A stretch of 64,000 nucleotides of DNA from NCBI GenBank assembly GCA_017506865.1, contig JAFCMP010000090.1, positions 1,116,001 to 1,180,000 on the forward strand, in the 5' to 3' direction. Made by a program: the position numbers and the translations under genes. Shown piece by piece: positions 53,790-64,000 of this stretch. The stretch's first letter is position 1. Every line of letters starts with the position of its first letter. Source of the DNA: Tribonema minus (taxonomy: Eukaryota > Sar > Xanthophyceae > Tribonematales > Tribonemataceae). The notes under the pieces were generated by a model. It ran no database searches, had not been told where the DNA came from, and was given only the letters and a program-made list of their open reading frames with translations.

Positions 53790-54384
53790 GTCGACCTGGA
53801 GGACTACCTCGCATCAGTACGCGCGTCCATCTTGTACGCCAAGACGGTGACGCTATCGGTGAACAGCAACGCCAAGTCCAACGAAGTGATGCTGCGCAAC
53901 CGCCGCATTAGCTGTTCCATGAGCGGCATTGCGCAATCATTGTCTACGGCGGCGAGAACACCAAGGTGGTGGAGTTCCCAGTCGCAGCCGAAGGCGTGCG
54001 CACCACAAACACAGTCAGTATGTGGGAGCAACTGAGCCTCTCGGCGTTCATGCAGCGCGTGTACTCGGACAATCAAGTGTGGGCCACAGTCACTTTCGAC
54101 CCTGAGACTGAGGGACATCAGATTGCGCACGCACTCGACGTGTTTCAGTACATGTTGAAGGGGGTGTCGTTCCTACCGCGCGACCCCACGCGCACAGTGT
54201 ACGCGCAGGCACCATATGATCCCATCACCAAGGAGTAGTACGAGGCCATGATGAAGTCGCTTGGCCCCGTGCACTACAGCACCGCGCGCAAGTTGCGCGT
54301 GGATGAGGGCATTGTCGAGAACGAGTCGATCGTGCCAGAAGCAGAAAAATTCTGCTCGAGGGATCACTGCGTGCGAAAAGTGTG
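53790..54384 (+). pseudogene. remains of a class II (B12-dependent) ribonucleotide reductase
   Basis: Several forward blocks in different frames match conserved parts of adenosylcobalamin-dependent ribonucleotide reductase (the RTPR/NrdJ type): YAKTVTLSV then VMLRNRRIS and SGIAQ; WEQLSLSAFMQRVYSDNQV, ATVTFDPETEG, LKGVSFLPRDP and AQAPYDPIT; and a final C-x4-C like the redox tail. Only the C-terminal part of the enzyme is left, in at least three pieces with an internal loss, so it is broken. The class is found in some bacteria, phages and certain algae. It lies just before the giant GC-rich gene. Confidence 0.75.
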
Positions 54385-54509
54385 ATGATATAGTAACTTT
54401 TTCCTCAGAAAGAATCGCATTACTTGCATTTGCATGTCGCTTGGAGCCATTGCTTGAATGTCATTGGTCGTTTATTACACATTTTAAATATGATATCAAA
54501 TAATATAAT

Positions 54510-57500
54510 ATGTCAGTTGCTCCATCCGGCGCGACTGTCTACGTGTACGGGGGGGACACCTCCGCCTTCTCTGCGGTCACTATCGGGGTGTTGGGGACGG
54601 ATGCCACCTACACGTACGTCGTGAGTCGGTCCGACACCAACGTCAACACCGCGACCATGACGGACTGCGGCACCTGCGTCGCGCAGACCGCCTCTCAGAC
54701 CGTTCTGGTCACCGGCCTCACCGGCGGTACCACCTACTACTTCTGGGTGCGCGCCAAGAACACCAGCACTCTGGCTTACACTGTCATCTCCCCTTCCCAC
54801 GGCCTCGGCATGCAAATTCCTCCCTCGGGGGCCACTACGCTCACTGTGAACACCATCACTCCGCTCACGTGTGGAACCGCGGTGACCATGACCAGCATGG
54901 GATCGACCTATTTTTACAACTACATGATCTCGTCCGCGTCGACCAACTCCACAGGGGCTTCCATGACGGATGTGGCGCCTCTCCTACGCCAGGCCACGTC
55001 ACAGAGCACTCCGCTCTCGGGCTTGACTGCCAACACGACGCAGTACCTCTTCGTACGCGCCCAGCACACGATATCTTTGCTATACACTGTGCTTTCCACC
55101 ACGGGGACAACCCTCACGACCACTGCGGGCGTCGCGCCTTCAGGAGGTTCCGTCGGAACGCCCTCGTCCGTCACCTCCGTCTCCGCCACCGTAGCGGTCA
55201 CCATGACCACTCTGGGAACTAACTCTACCTACAACTACTTTTTGAGCTCCTCGCCCACCAACTCTACCGGCGGTACGATGACGAACCTGAAGGCGTTGAC
55301 GCCTCAGACTGCATCCCAGAACGCCACTTTGACTCTGCTGGCCCCATCTACGACGAGCTACCTGTTCTGCAGGGCACTGAACGTCGTCACGGGGGCCTAC
55401 ATTTTCATGACTTCCACCGGGGTGACCCTGACCACCCCGGGAACGGGCAGTGCGCCTACCGGATCAACTGTGAGCATCAATTCCTCAGCTTCCACCACGG
55501 CCGTCGTCACCGTTACCATGACGACCCTGGGAACTAACGCCAACTACGTCTACTACCTGTCGTGGTGCGCCACCAACTCGGTGGGGGGTACCATGGGCAA
55601 CCTCTGCCTCCTCGCAGCCCAGACCGCTTCCCAAACGGTCTACCCGTCGGGTCTCCCTGCAGGCACCTCGCCCTACCTGTTTGTGCGCGCCAAGAACGTG
55701 CTCACGGGGGCCTACACAGTCATGAGCGCGAGCGGAACGGTGGTGTCGCTGTCCGCAGCGAGTTTGTATTATGAGGCCGCAGCCCTCACGGCCTTCGACC
55801 CCGTAGCGGGCGATTTTTTCGGATACGCAGTGGCGGTGAGCGGCAGTTACGCTGTGGTCGGAGCGATCGACAAGGACCCTCTCGCGATTCCCTCGACAGG
55901 AGCAGCGTACATCCTCGAACTCAACGGAAGCACTGGCGAGTGGGAGCACAAGGCCGTGCTCTACCCCACCGACGTGCGCACTACCGACCAGTTCGGTTAT
56001 TCGGTGGCCGTGAGCGGCACATACGCCGTCGTCGGTGCGTACGCCTCCGATCCCGGGGGCAAGACGGATGCGGGTGCGGCCTACGTGTTCGAGCGCAACT
56101 CGGGTACCGGGGCGTGGACCCAGGGTACCAAGCTCGTCGCCAGCGACGCCATGACCAACGACTATTTCGGATACACCGTCTCGGTGAGCGGAACCTATGC
56201 CATCGTCGGGGCTTACAACAAAAAGCAACAGGGCGACGCCTTATCATCAGGAGCAGCGTACGTATTCGAGCGCAATTCGGGGTCTACGGTATGGGAACAG
56301 AAGGCCAATCTCTTCACCGTCATTGGCTTTTTTGACATAGCCTACACGGGCTCGTCGTTTGGATACAGTGTTTCCATTTCGGGAACCTACGCCATCGTCG
56401 GGGCATACAATAGATCGGCGGGCGCAGGAGCAGCATACATATACGAGAGGAACTCGGGTACGGGCGCATGGGAAGCGAAGACCCCCCGCCTCGTCGCTTC
56501 CGATTCTACCATCGGACAATTTGGATGGAGCGTCTCGATCGACGGCACCTACGCCGTCGTTGGCGCTTACAACAAGACGGTGAGTTCTGTGACCAGCGCA
56601 GGAGGAGCATACGTGTTCGAGAGGGTCAGTGGCACGTGGACGCAGACGGCTATTGTCGACAATCCGTTTCCCGTCGCTTCCGACAATTTCGGCTATTCCG
56701 TCGCTGTGAGCGGCGTGTACGCGGTGATCGGGTGCATCAATAAGGACCCGGCCTCTAAGGCCAACGCGGGTGCCACCTACCTTTACAAGCGCAACTCCGT
56801 CACCGGACTGTGGGATTATAAGGTCGAGTGGACGGCCAGTGACGGCAATTCGGCCGCTTTGATGGGATACTCTGTTGCAGTTTCAGGGACTCACGTGGTT
56901 TCAGGCGCCTACGGTAAGCTCGTGACTGGTCTTTCATATGCGGGAGGAGCCTACGTCTACGAGCTCCCGTCGGGAGGAGTCGCTCCTGCCGCGACCATCG
57001 CCTCCGGCGGCGGAGATACCACCGGTGCGGTAACGCTCGCGATAGGAACTCTGGGGACGGATGCCGCCTACACGTACTTCCTCAGTAGCTCGACCACCAA
57101 TTCTGCCACCGCGACCATGACCGATCGCGGCAGCTGCGTCGCCCAGACCGCGTCGCAGACCGTCTCCGTCACCGGCCTCACCGCCGGCACCACCTACTAC
57201 TTCTGGGTTCGTGCCAAGGAGGCGACCCGATCGATCTACACCGTCATATCCACATCATTTACCATCACCACGAGCACGCCGCCCTCGGGGGCCACTACAC
57301 TCACCGTCAACACCATCACACAACAGACGTGCAACACCGCGGTGACCATGACCACCCTGGGCACGGCGGGCAAGTACAACTACTTCATCTCGTCGGCGGC
57401 CACCAACTCTACGGGTGCGGCCATGACGGATGTGGCATCTCTACTCGCCCAGACGGCATCGCAGACCGGTTCCCCGCTCTCCGGCCTGACGCCCAACACG

Positions 57501-60500
57501 ACGCAGTACCTCTTCGTACGCGCCCAGAACGCCACAACGGGGCTCTACACGGTGCTGTCCACCACGGGGACTACCCTCACGACCACCTCGGGCGTGGCGC
57601 CGGCGGGTGGAACCGTGGGTACGCCCTCGTCCGTCACGTCCGTCTCCGCCACCGTCGCGGTCACCATGACCACCCTCGGTACGGATTTTACCTACAATTA
57701 TTTTTTGAGTTCGTCTCCCACCAACTCTACGGGGGGAGTCATGACCAACCTGAAGTCGTTGACGGCTCAGACGACGTCCCAGAACGCCAACCTCACTCTA
57801 TTGGCCCCTTCCACCACGAGCTACCTGTTTGCAAGGGCGCAGAACGTCGTCACCGGGGCCTACATCTTCATGACCACCACGGGCGTGACCCTGACCACTC
57901 TCGGAACCGGAAACGCACCCACGGGCTCTACGGTGTCCGTCACCTCTGCTGCTTCTACGACGGCAGTGGTCAATGTCACCATGACCACTCTCGGCACCAA
58001 CGCCAACTACGCCTACTATCTCTCCTGGTGCGCTGCCAACGATGTCGGTGGTACCATGGGCAACGTCTGCCTCCTCAAGGCACAGACCGCGTCTCAGACG
58101 GTCTACCCCTCCGGTCTACCTGCGGGAACGTCACCCTACCTTTTTGTGCGCGCCAAGGACGTGCTCACAGGAACCTACACAATCATGAGCGCGACGGGTA
58201 CGCAAATCACGCTATCCGCATCCAGCATCTACTACGAGGCCGCCGCCCTGACGGCTTTCGACCCCGTCGGGAGCGATCAATTTGGATACGCAGTAGCGGT
58301 CAGTGGAAGCTATGCAGTCGTCGGAGCGTACTTGAAGGACCCTCTCTTTATCTCAAATACGGGAGGAGCGTACGTCTTGGAGTTGAACGGAACCACGGGT
58401 GAGTGGGAGCACAAGGCCGTGGTGTACCCCACCGACGCGTACGCTTCCGATTTCTTCGGTGCTTCGGTTGCCATGAGCGGGACGTACGCCGTCGTAGGAG
58501 CGTACAAATCCGACTCGGGGGGGAAATTTGATGCGGGTGCAGCTTACGTGTTCGAACGCAATTCGGGCACTGGAGCGTGGGAACAGAAGACCAAGCTCGT
58601 CGCCAGCGACGCCATGCCGAGCGACTATTTCGGGTACTCCGTCTCGATCAGCGGAACCTACGCTATGGTCGGTGCTTACAATAGAAAGCAGCTGGGCGCG
58701 TCTACAGCATCAGGAGGAGGGTACGTCTTTGAGCGCAATTCGGGGTCCGCAATTTGGGAACAGAAAGCAGTGCTATACCCGAGCGATCTTTTTACCGGTT
58801 CGGCGTTCGGATGGAGCGTCTCGGTTTCGGGCACTTACGTCATCGTGGGGGCTCCGTCGAAGGGAGGAGGAGGAGGAGCTTACGTTTACGAGAGGAACAC
58901 GGGTACGGGAACATGGGAGGAAAAGGCTATCCTTACATGTTCGGATACGATCACCGCACAGTTTGGATCGAGTGTAGCGATCGACGGCACCTACGCAGTC
59001 GTAGGCAATTCCGGCAAGGTGGTGAGTGCACTGAGCCAAGCAGGAGGAGTGTATGTGTTCGAGCGGGTGAGCGGCACGTGGACGCAGACCGCCATCCTGG
59101 ACAACCCCGACCCCTTCCCTATCGACTTGTTCGGTGCTTCCGTCGCCGTGAGCGGCGTCTATGCGACGATAGGGTGTTACGCCAAGGATCCGGCCTCCAA
59201 GACCAATGCGGGTTCCACCTACCTGTACAAGCGCAACTCCACAAATGGCGCATGGGAGAACAAGATCGAGTGGGCCGCCAGCGACGGACTCGCCAACGAC
59301 AGTATGGGGTACTCCGTCGGCATTTCGGGGACCCACGTGGTTTCCGGGGCATACCAGAAGGCCGTGAGCGGTTTTGGAAGCGCGGGAGGAGCCTATGTGT
59401 ACGAGCTTCCTTCTGGAACTACCGCCCCTCCTTCCTCTGTCACCATTTCGGCCCCGTCGTCGTTGGCTGTGACGGATGCCGTGACTGTCACTATCGGAAC
59501 CCTAGGGACGGACGCCACTTATACCTACGTCGTCAGCTATTCTACGACGAACTCGGCCGGCGCGACCATGACAGATTGCGGTTCTCTCATAGCCCAGACG
59601 GGGGCACAGACGGTCGCCCTCTATGGCATCGTGTCCTCGACGACCTACTACCTCTGGGTGCGGGCCAAGATCACGTCCCTCTACACGCTCACCACCGTCA
59701 TCTCCACCAGCGCCGCAGTCACCACCACGGGTACGTGGCCCGGTTACGGCGGAAGCATTTCTGTGTCGGCCATCACTCCGCTCACCTGTACCGCCACGGT
59801 CACCATCACCACCCTCGGCGCCTCCGGGCTCTACAACTACTTTCTCTCCAGCTCGCCCACCAACTCCATGACCGGCACCATGACCGACTTGTCAGGGGCA
59901 CTGAGACAGACCGGATCGCAGGCTTTGTCTCTCTCGGGTTTATCGCCCAGCACTACGCAGTACCTCTTCCTGCGGTCGCAGAGCATCGCCACCGGTGTCT
60001 ATTCCTTCATCACCATTGCGGGGGTGACCCTGACCACGACCGCGGGCGTCGCGCCCTCGGGCGGAACTGTGGGAACGCCTTCGTCCGTCACCTCTACCAC
60101 AGCCACCGTGGCGGTCACCATGGCCACCCTCGGAACGGACTCGATCTACAATTACTTTTTGAGCTCGTCGCCCACCAACTCTACGGGGGGCACGATGACC
60201 AACCTCAAGGTGATGACGGCTCAGACCACTTCTCAGAACGTCACACTCACCCTGCTCGCTCCCTCCACCACGAGCTACCTGTTCGCGAGGGCGCAGAACG
60301 TCAAGACGGGGGCCTACATCTTCATGACCACTACCGGAGTGACGCTGACAACACTAGGAACGGGCAGTGCACCCGCCGGATCAACCGTATCCGTTACTTC
60401 CGCAGCTGCCACGACGGCTGTCGTCAATGCCACCATGACCACCCTGGGAACGGACGCAAACTATGCGTATTACCTGTCCTGGTGCGCTGCCAATGATGTG

Positions 60501-63500
60501 GCCGGGACCATGGCCAACGCATGTCTCCTCAAGGCCCAGACCGCCTCCCAGACAGTCTACCCATCGGGTCTGCCCGCAGGAACGTCACCCTACCTCTTTG
60601 TGCGAGCCAAGAACGTGCTCACAGGAGCGTACACGGTCATGAGCGCCACCGGCACACAGATCACACTGAACGCCGCGAGCATCTACTACGAGGCGGCCGC
60701 CCTCTCGGCCTTCGACCCCGTCTCATCCGATGGATTCGGGTACTCGGTGGCGGTCAGCGGAAGCTATGCCGTCATCGGATCGTACCAGAAAGACCCTCTC
60801 TCCGTCACCAACGCGGGAGGAGCGTATGTCCTGGAGTTGAATGCCACGACCATGGAGTGGGAACACAAGGCCGTGCTCTACCCCACCGACGCGTACTCTA
60901 CCGACAACTTCGGTTATTCGGTGGCTGTGAGCGGCACGTACGCCGTCGTCGGAGCGTACTTATCCGATCCGGGTGGCGAGACGGATGCGGGTGCAGCTTA
61001 CGTATTCGAGCGCAACTCGGGTACGGGAGCGTGGGCCCAGGGCACCAAGCTCGTCGCCAGCGATGCCATGCCAAGCGACTTCTTCGGGTCCTCAGTCGCT
61101 GTGAGCGGAACCTACGCCGTCGTCGGGGCTTACGCGCGAAAACAGCTGGGTATCACTAATTCAGGAGGAGTGTATGTCTTTGAGCGCAATTCCGGCACTA
61201 CAGTATGGGAACAAAAGGCCGTATTGTATCCGAGCGATCTTCCTACGGCGTCGCTGTTCGGATTGAGCGTCTCCGTTTCGGGTACCTACGCCATCGTCGG
61301 GGCCTACCAAAAAACAGGAGGCGGAGGAGCCTACGTGTACGAACGCAACTCGGGCACCGGCGTATGGGAACAAAAGGCGATTCTCACCTGTTCGGATTCT
61401 ACAACCGCAAGCTTTGGGTTGAGCGTCTCCATAGACGGCACCTACGCCGTCGTGGGCGCTCACACCAAGACGGTGAGCTCTCTCTCCACCGCAGGAGGAG
61501 CCTACGTATTTGAGCGGATCGGAAGCACGTGGACGCAGACCGCCATCCTCGACAACCCCGACCCCGTCGCTTCCGACACTTTCGGCGATTCCGTCGCCGT
61601 CAACGGTGTCTACGCGGTGATCGGGTGTCACGGCAAGGATCCGGCGTCCAAGAGCGCTGCGGGCGCCACCTACCTGTACAAGCGCAACTCTACATCAGGT
61701 GCGTGGGAAAACAAGATGGAGTGGACCGCCAGCGACGGTCTCGCTTCCGACTCCATGGGGTACTCCGTCGGTATCTCGGGTACCCATGTGGTCTCGGGGG
61801 CGTATGTTAAGACTGTGGCCGGGCAGTCACAAGCGGGAGGAGCCTACGTGTACGAGCTCCCCTCCGATCCAAACTCGGTCGTCCTGCCGTCCGGTGCCAC
61901 CATCTCGGCGCCGTCGCCGATCGCCACCACGGACGTGGCCACCGTCGCCATCGGAACCCTCGGAACGGACGCCACGTACGTGTACGTCATCAGCTACAGC
62001 ACCACCAACTTGGCGACCGCCACCATGGTGGACTGCGGATCTCTTGCCGTCCAGACGGCTTCCCAGAACGTGACCCTCTACGGCCTCTCGTCGTCCACCA
62101 CGTGCTACCTCTGGGTGCGCGCCAAGATCGCCAGCAGCGGAGTCGCCACCGTCATCTCCTCCAGCGCTACGGTCACCGTCGCAGCGGACTGGCCTGGTTA
62201 CGGCGGAACCATCGCGGTCTCCGGCATCACCCCGCTGACATGCACCGCCACCGTCACCATGACGATTCTGGGGGGCTCCGGCTACTACAACTACTTTCTC
62301 TCCGGCTCGCCCACCAACTCCACCGCTGGCACCATGACCGATTTGGCGGGAATGCTGAGACAGACGGGGTCACAGGGTATGACTCTTTACGGCTTAGTGC
62401 CGAACACGACGCAGTACCTCTTCCTGCGCGCGCAAAAGGTGACAGACTCTTCCTATACCTTCATCACGTCTACGGGCGTTTCCCTCACCACAACCGCGGG
62501 CGTCGCGCCCTCTGGCGGCAGCGTGGGAGCACCATCCTCCGTCACGTCCATATCCGCTACCGTCGCGGTCACCATGACGACCCTGGGAACGGATTCCATC
62601 TACAACTACTTCTTGAGCTCGTCCTCCGCTAACTCTACGGGGGGAAGCATGACCAATCTTATTGTGTTGACGGCTCAGACGGCATCGCAAAACGCCACTC
62701 TGACTCTTCTGGCCCCATCGACCACGAGCTACCTGTTCGTCCGGGCACAGAACGTCGTCACGGGGGCCTACATCTTCATGACCACCGTCGGCACGACTCT
62801 TACCACTCTCGGAACAGGAAGTGCGCCTTCCGGATCTACGGTATCTGTCACTTCCGTGGCATCCACTACTGCCGTGGTCAACGTCACCATGACTACTTTG
62901 GGCACTAACGCCAATTATGTTTATTACCTGTCCTGGTGCTACACCAATTCGGTGGCAGGCACCATGGCCAACGTCTGCCTCCTCGCCGCCCAGACCGCCT
63001 CCCAAACCGTCTATCCGTCGGGTCTCCCCGCCGGAATCGCACCCTACTTGTTCGCGAGGGCCAAGAACGTTCTCACGGGGGCATACACGGTCATGAGCGC
63101 CAGCGGCACTCAGACGCCTACTCTGTCTGGCGCGTCTCTCTATTACGAGGCCGCCGCACTCACGGCATTCGACCCCGTCGCGAGCGATCAGTTTGGGTAT
63201 GCCGTGGCGGTCAGAGGAACCTACGCCGTAGTAGGAGCCCGACTTAAAGACCCTCTCGCATTGTCCAATGCGGGAGGAGCATATATACTGGAGCTCAATG
63301 CTGGCACGGGTGAGTGGGAGTACACGGCCGTGCTCTACCCCACCGACGCGTACGCTTCCGACACCTTCGGTGTTTCGGTGGCTGTGAGCGGGACATACGC
63401 CGTCGTCGGAGCGTACCAATCCGACCCCGGAGGTAAGACAAACGCAGGCGCAGCCTACGTCTTCGAACGCAACTCCGGTACCGGCGCGTGGACACAGGGA

Positions 63501-64000
63501 ACCAAGCTCGTCGCCAGCGACGCCATGCCTTCCGACCAATTCGGAATTTCCGTCTCGGTGAGTGGAACCTACACCGTCGTTGGTGCTTATACGCGAAAGC
63601 AGTTGGGCGTTGGACAATCTGGAGGCGCGTACGTCTTCGAGCGGAACTCCGGAACCGGAGTGTGGGAGCAGAAGGCGGTGCTGTTCCCTAGTGATCTTGT
63701 TACGGCATCGCGGTTCGGATGTAGCGTCTCCGTCTCGGGTACCTACGCCATCGTCGGGGCCAACCTGAAATCAGGAGGAGGAGGAGCCTACGTGTACGAA
63801 CGCAACTCTGGTAACGGCGCGTGGGCAGAAAAGGCCATCCTAGTCATGTCGGATACCACCACCGGAAACTTCGGGAGCAGTGTCGCGATCGACGGCGCCT
63901 ACGCCGTCGTGGGCGCTTACCAGAAGACGGTGAGCGCTCTCGTCAACGCAGGAGGAGCGTACGTGTTCGAAAGAATCGGAAGCACGTGGACCCAGACGGC
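54510..64000 (+). CDS. giant modular fibre-like protein, partial (beta-sandwich and FG-GAP repeats)
   Basis: One open frame from ATG 54510 to the window end, 3163 whole codons with no stop; the C-terminus is outside. It is built of a supermodule repeated about every 2.45 kb (starts near 54525, 56983, 59418 and 61877). Each has four fibronectin/Ig-like sandwich units of about 95 residues (TTYYFWVRAKNTST, TASQTV and VTMTTLGT patterns) and then seven FG-GAP units (FGYSVAVSGTYAVVGAY, GAAYVFERNSGTGAW), enough for a seven-bladed propeller. There is no obvious signal peptide. The DNA is visibly richer in GC, mostly at third positions, than neighbouring genes. It may be an adhesive or virion fibre protein. 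Frames in other phases on both strands are shadows. Confidence 0.85.
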   Translation, partial: MSVAPSGATVYVYGGDTSAFSAVTIGVLGTDATYTYVVSRSDTNVNTATMTDCGTCVAQTASQTVLVTGLTGGTTYYFWVRAKNTSTLAYTVISPSHGLGMQIPPSGATTLTVNTITPLTCGTAVTMTSMGSTYFYNYMISSASTNSTGASMTDVAPLLRQATSQSTPLSGLTANTTQYLFVRAQHTISLLYTVLSTTGTTLTTTAGVAPSGGSVGTPSSVTSVSATVAVTMTTLGTNSTYNYFLSSSPTNSTGGTMTNLKALTPQTASQNATLTLLAPSTTSYLFCRALNVVTGAYIFMTSTGVTLTTPGTGSAPTGSTVSINSSASTTAVVTVTMTTLGTNANYVYYLSWCATNSVGGTMGNLCLLAAQTASQTVYPSGLPAGTSPYLFVRAKNVLTGAYTVMSASGTVVSLSAASLYYEAAALTAFDPVAGDFFGYAVAVSGSYAVVGAIDKDPLAIPSTGAAYILELNGSTGEWEHKAVLYPTDVRTTDQFGYSVAVSGTYAVVGAYASDPGGKTDAGAAYVFERNSGTGAWTQGTKLVASDAMTNDYFGYTVSVSGTYAIVGAYNKKQQGDALSSGAAYVFERNSGSTVWEQKANLFTVIGFFDIAYTGSSFGYSVSISGTYAIVGAYNRSAGAGAAYIYERNSGTGAWEAKTPRLVASDSTIGQFGWSVSIDGTYAVVGAYNKTVSSVTSAGGAYVFERVSGTWTQTAIVDNPFPVASDNFGYSVAVSGVYAVIGCINKDPASKANAGATYLYKRNSVTGLWDYKVEWTASDGNSAALMGYSVAVSGTHVVSGAYGKLVTGLSYAGGAYVYELPSGGVAPAATIASGGGDTTGAVTLAIGTLGTDAAYTYFLSSSTTNSATATMTDRGSCVAQTASQTVSVTGLTAGTTYYFWVRAKEATRSIYTVISTSFTITTSTPPSGATTLTVNTITQQTCNTAVTMTTLGTAGKYNYFISSAATNSTGAAMTDVASLLAQTASQTGSPLSGLTPNTTQYLFVRAQNATTGLYTVLSTTGTTLTTTSGVAPAGGTVGTPSSVTSVSATVAVTMTTLGTDFTYNYFLSSSPTNSTGGVMTNLKSLTAQTTSQNANLTLLAPSTTSYLFARAQNVVTGAYIFMTTTGVTLTTLGTGNAPTGSTVSVTSAASTTAVVNVTMTTLGTNANYAYYLSWCAANDVGGTMGNVCLLKAQTASQTVYPSGLPAGTSPYLFVRAKDVLTGTYTIMSATGTQITLSASSIYYEAAALTAFDPVGSDQFGYAVAVSGSYAVVGAYLKDPLFISNTGGAYVLELNGTTGEWEHKAVVYPTDAYASDFFGASVAMSGTYAVVGAYKSDSGGKFDAGAAYVFERNSGTGAWEQKTKLVASDAMPSDYFGYSVSISGTYAMVGAYNRKQLGASTASGGGYVFERNSGSAIWEQKAVLYPSDLFTGSAFGWSVSVSGTYVIVGAPSKGGGGGAYVYERNTGTGTWEEKAILTCSDTITAQFGSSVAIDGTYAVVGNSGKVVSALSQAGGVYVFERVSGTWTQTAILDNPDPFPIDLFGASVAVSGVYATIGCYAKDPASKTNAGSTYLYKRNSTNGAWENKIEWAASDGLANDSMGYSVGISGTHVVSGAYQKAVSGFGSAGGAYVYELPSGTTAPPSSVTISAPSSLAVTDAVTVTIGTLGTDATYTYVVSYSTTNSAGATMTDCGSLIAQTGAQTVALYGIVSSTTYYLWVRAKITSLYTLTTVISTSAAVTTTGTWPGYGGSISVSAITPLTCTATVTITTLGASGLYNYFLSSSPTNSMTGTMTDLSGALRQTGSQALSLSGLSPSTTQYLFLRSQSIATGVYSFITIAGVTLTTTAGVAPSGGTVGTPSSVTSTTATVAVTMATLGTDSIYNYFLSSSPTNSTGGTMTNLKVMTAQTTSQNVTLTLLAPSTTSYLFARAQNVKTGAYIFMTTTGVTLTTLGTGSAPAGSTVSVTSAAATTAVVNATMTTLGTDANYAYYLSWCAANDVAGTMANACLLKAQTASQTVYPSGLPAGTSPYLFVRAKNVLTGAYTVMSATGTQITLNAASIYYEAAALSAFDPVSSDGFGYSVAVSGSYAVIGSYQKDPLSVTNAGGAYVLELNATTMEWEHKAVLYPTDAYSTDNFGYSVAVSGTYAVVGAYLSDPGGETDAGAAYVFERNSGTGAWAQGTKLVASDAMPSDFFGSSVAVSGTYAVVGAYARKQLGITNSGGVYVFERNSGTTVWEQKAVLYPSDLPTASLFGLSVSVSGTYAIVGAYQKTGGGGAYVYERNSGTGVWEQKAILTCSDSTTASFGLSVSIDGTYAVVGAHTKTVSSLSTAGGAYVFERIGSTWTQTAILDNPDPVASDTFGDSVAVNGVYAVIGCHGKDPASKSAAGATYLYKRNSTSGAWENKMEWTASDGLASDSMGYSVGISGTHVVSGAYVKTVAGQSQAGGAYVYELPSDPNSVVLPSGATISAPSPIATTDVATVAIGTLGTDATYVYVISYSTTNLATATMVDCGSLAVQTASQNVTLYGLSSSTTCYLWVRAKIASSGVATVISSSATVTVAADWPGYGGTIAVSGITPLTCTATVTMTILGGSGYYNYFLSGSPTNSTAGTMTDLAGMLRQTGSQGMTLYGLVPNTTQYLFLRAQKVTDSSYTFITSTGVSLTTTAGVAPSGGSVGAPSSVTSISATVAVTMTTLGTDSIYNYFLSSSSANSTGGSMTNLIVLTAQTASQNATLTLLAPSTTSYLFVRAQNVVTGAYIFMTTVGTTLTTLGTGSAPSGSTVSVTSVASTTAVVNVTMTTLGTNANYVYYLSWCYTNSVAGTMANVCLLAAQTASQTVYPSGLPAGIAPYLFARAKNVLTGAYTVMSASGTQTPTLSGASLYYEAAALTAFDPVASDQFGYAVAVRGTYAVVGARLKDPLALSNAGGAYILELNAGTGEWEYTAVLYPTDAYASDTFGVSVAVSGTYAVVGAYQSDPGGKTNAGAAYVFERNSGTGAWTQGTKLVASDAMPSDQFGISVSVSGTYTVVGAYTRKQLGVGQSGGAYVFERNSGTGVWEQKAVLFPSDLVTASRFGCSVSVSGTYAIVGANLKSGGGGAYVYERNSGNGAWAEKAILVMSDTTTGNFGSSVAIDGAYAVVGAYQKTVSALVNAGGAYVFERIGSTWTQT

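Noticed and set aside
54513-63768. Many long frames on both strands inside the giant modular gene, rich in Arg, His and Gly
   Set aside because: They fall in the other phases of repetitive GC-rich coding DNA, their breaks follow the repeat period, and the main frame is open over the whole span.
1-64000. tRNA and rRNA genes
   Set aside because: No cloverleaf with anticodon arm or rRNA-like sequence was seen; the only tRNA-like elements are the partial T-arm shapes in the repeat array.
1-64000. Capsid, polymerase B or packaging ATPase markers
   Set aside because: I looked for these and found none, so virus family cannot be named from this window.

Overview
The window looks like part of a large nucleocytoplasmic DNA virus genome (phylum Nucleocytoviricota) or an endogenised copy of one, most likely from an algal host. 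The reasons are tightly packed, mostly intron-less genes on both strands, often meeting or overlapping by a few bases; a viral mix of replication, chromatin, ubiquitin and small membrane proteins; EsV-1-7 zinc repeats and a hybrid histidine kinase, both typical of phaeovirus and brown-algal lineages; and Fanzor-type nucleases. No capsid protein, DNA polymerase B or packaging ATPase lies here, so the family cannot be fixed from this window. Nothing looks like a cellular operon, tRNA, rRNA or CRISPR.

Layout. 1-5.1 kb: a partial gene, a histone-fold doublet fused to an OTU-like domain, a Cys-rich peptide and an EsV-1-7 repeat/nuclease protein. 5.3-11.7 kb: an archaeo-eukaryotic primase fused to a nucleotidyltransferase-like domain, a two-helix membrane protein, a hybrid histidine kinase with an ethylene-receptor-type sensor, and a divergent dUTPase. 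12-13.4 kb: small genes. 13.5-16.55 kb: a non-coding array of 358-bp repeats. 16.6-19.3 kb: macro domain, glycosyltransferase-like and membrane proteins. 19.2-23.8 kb: a Fanzor island with terminal inverted repeats inside a 225-bp direct duplication of the neighbouring genes. 23.7-36 kb: metallophosphoesterase, SPKK-type basic proteins, RING, PHD, AN1 and SET-like proteins and unknowns. 35.8-36.9 kb: a probable telomere resolvase. 37-41.8 kb: unknown genes and a second nuclease-like island, also bracketed by a duplicated gene end. 41.8-49 kb: EGF-like, RING-ankyrin, kinase-like and small structural-looking genes. 49.2-51 kb: a second EsV-1-7 nuclease. 51.4-54.4 kb: ankyrin-like and coiled-coil genes and remains of a class II ribonucleotide reductase. 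54.5-64 kb: one giant, visibly GC-richer open frame running off the window, made of repeated beta-sandwich and FG-GAP modules.

Taken together, the genes suggest a virus that packages or remodels DNA with its own histone-like and SPKK proteins, may resolve hairpin genome ends, may sense a small molecule such as ethylene through a two-component kinase, and edits host ubiquitin and chromatin signals. It carries at least four selfish-nuclease genes. Two of these sit in islands that share one architecture, and several share a CGAATCTC motif upstream; these islands, the ethylene-receptor kinase, the telomere resolvase and the histone-OTU fusion are the most notable items.

All calls are by eye from translated sequence; no database search was run. 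Where a gene start was uncertain I took the first ATG that gave a sensible protein and said so.
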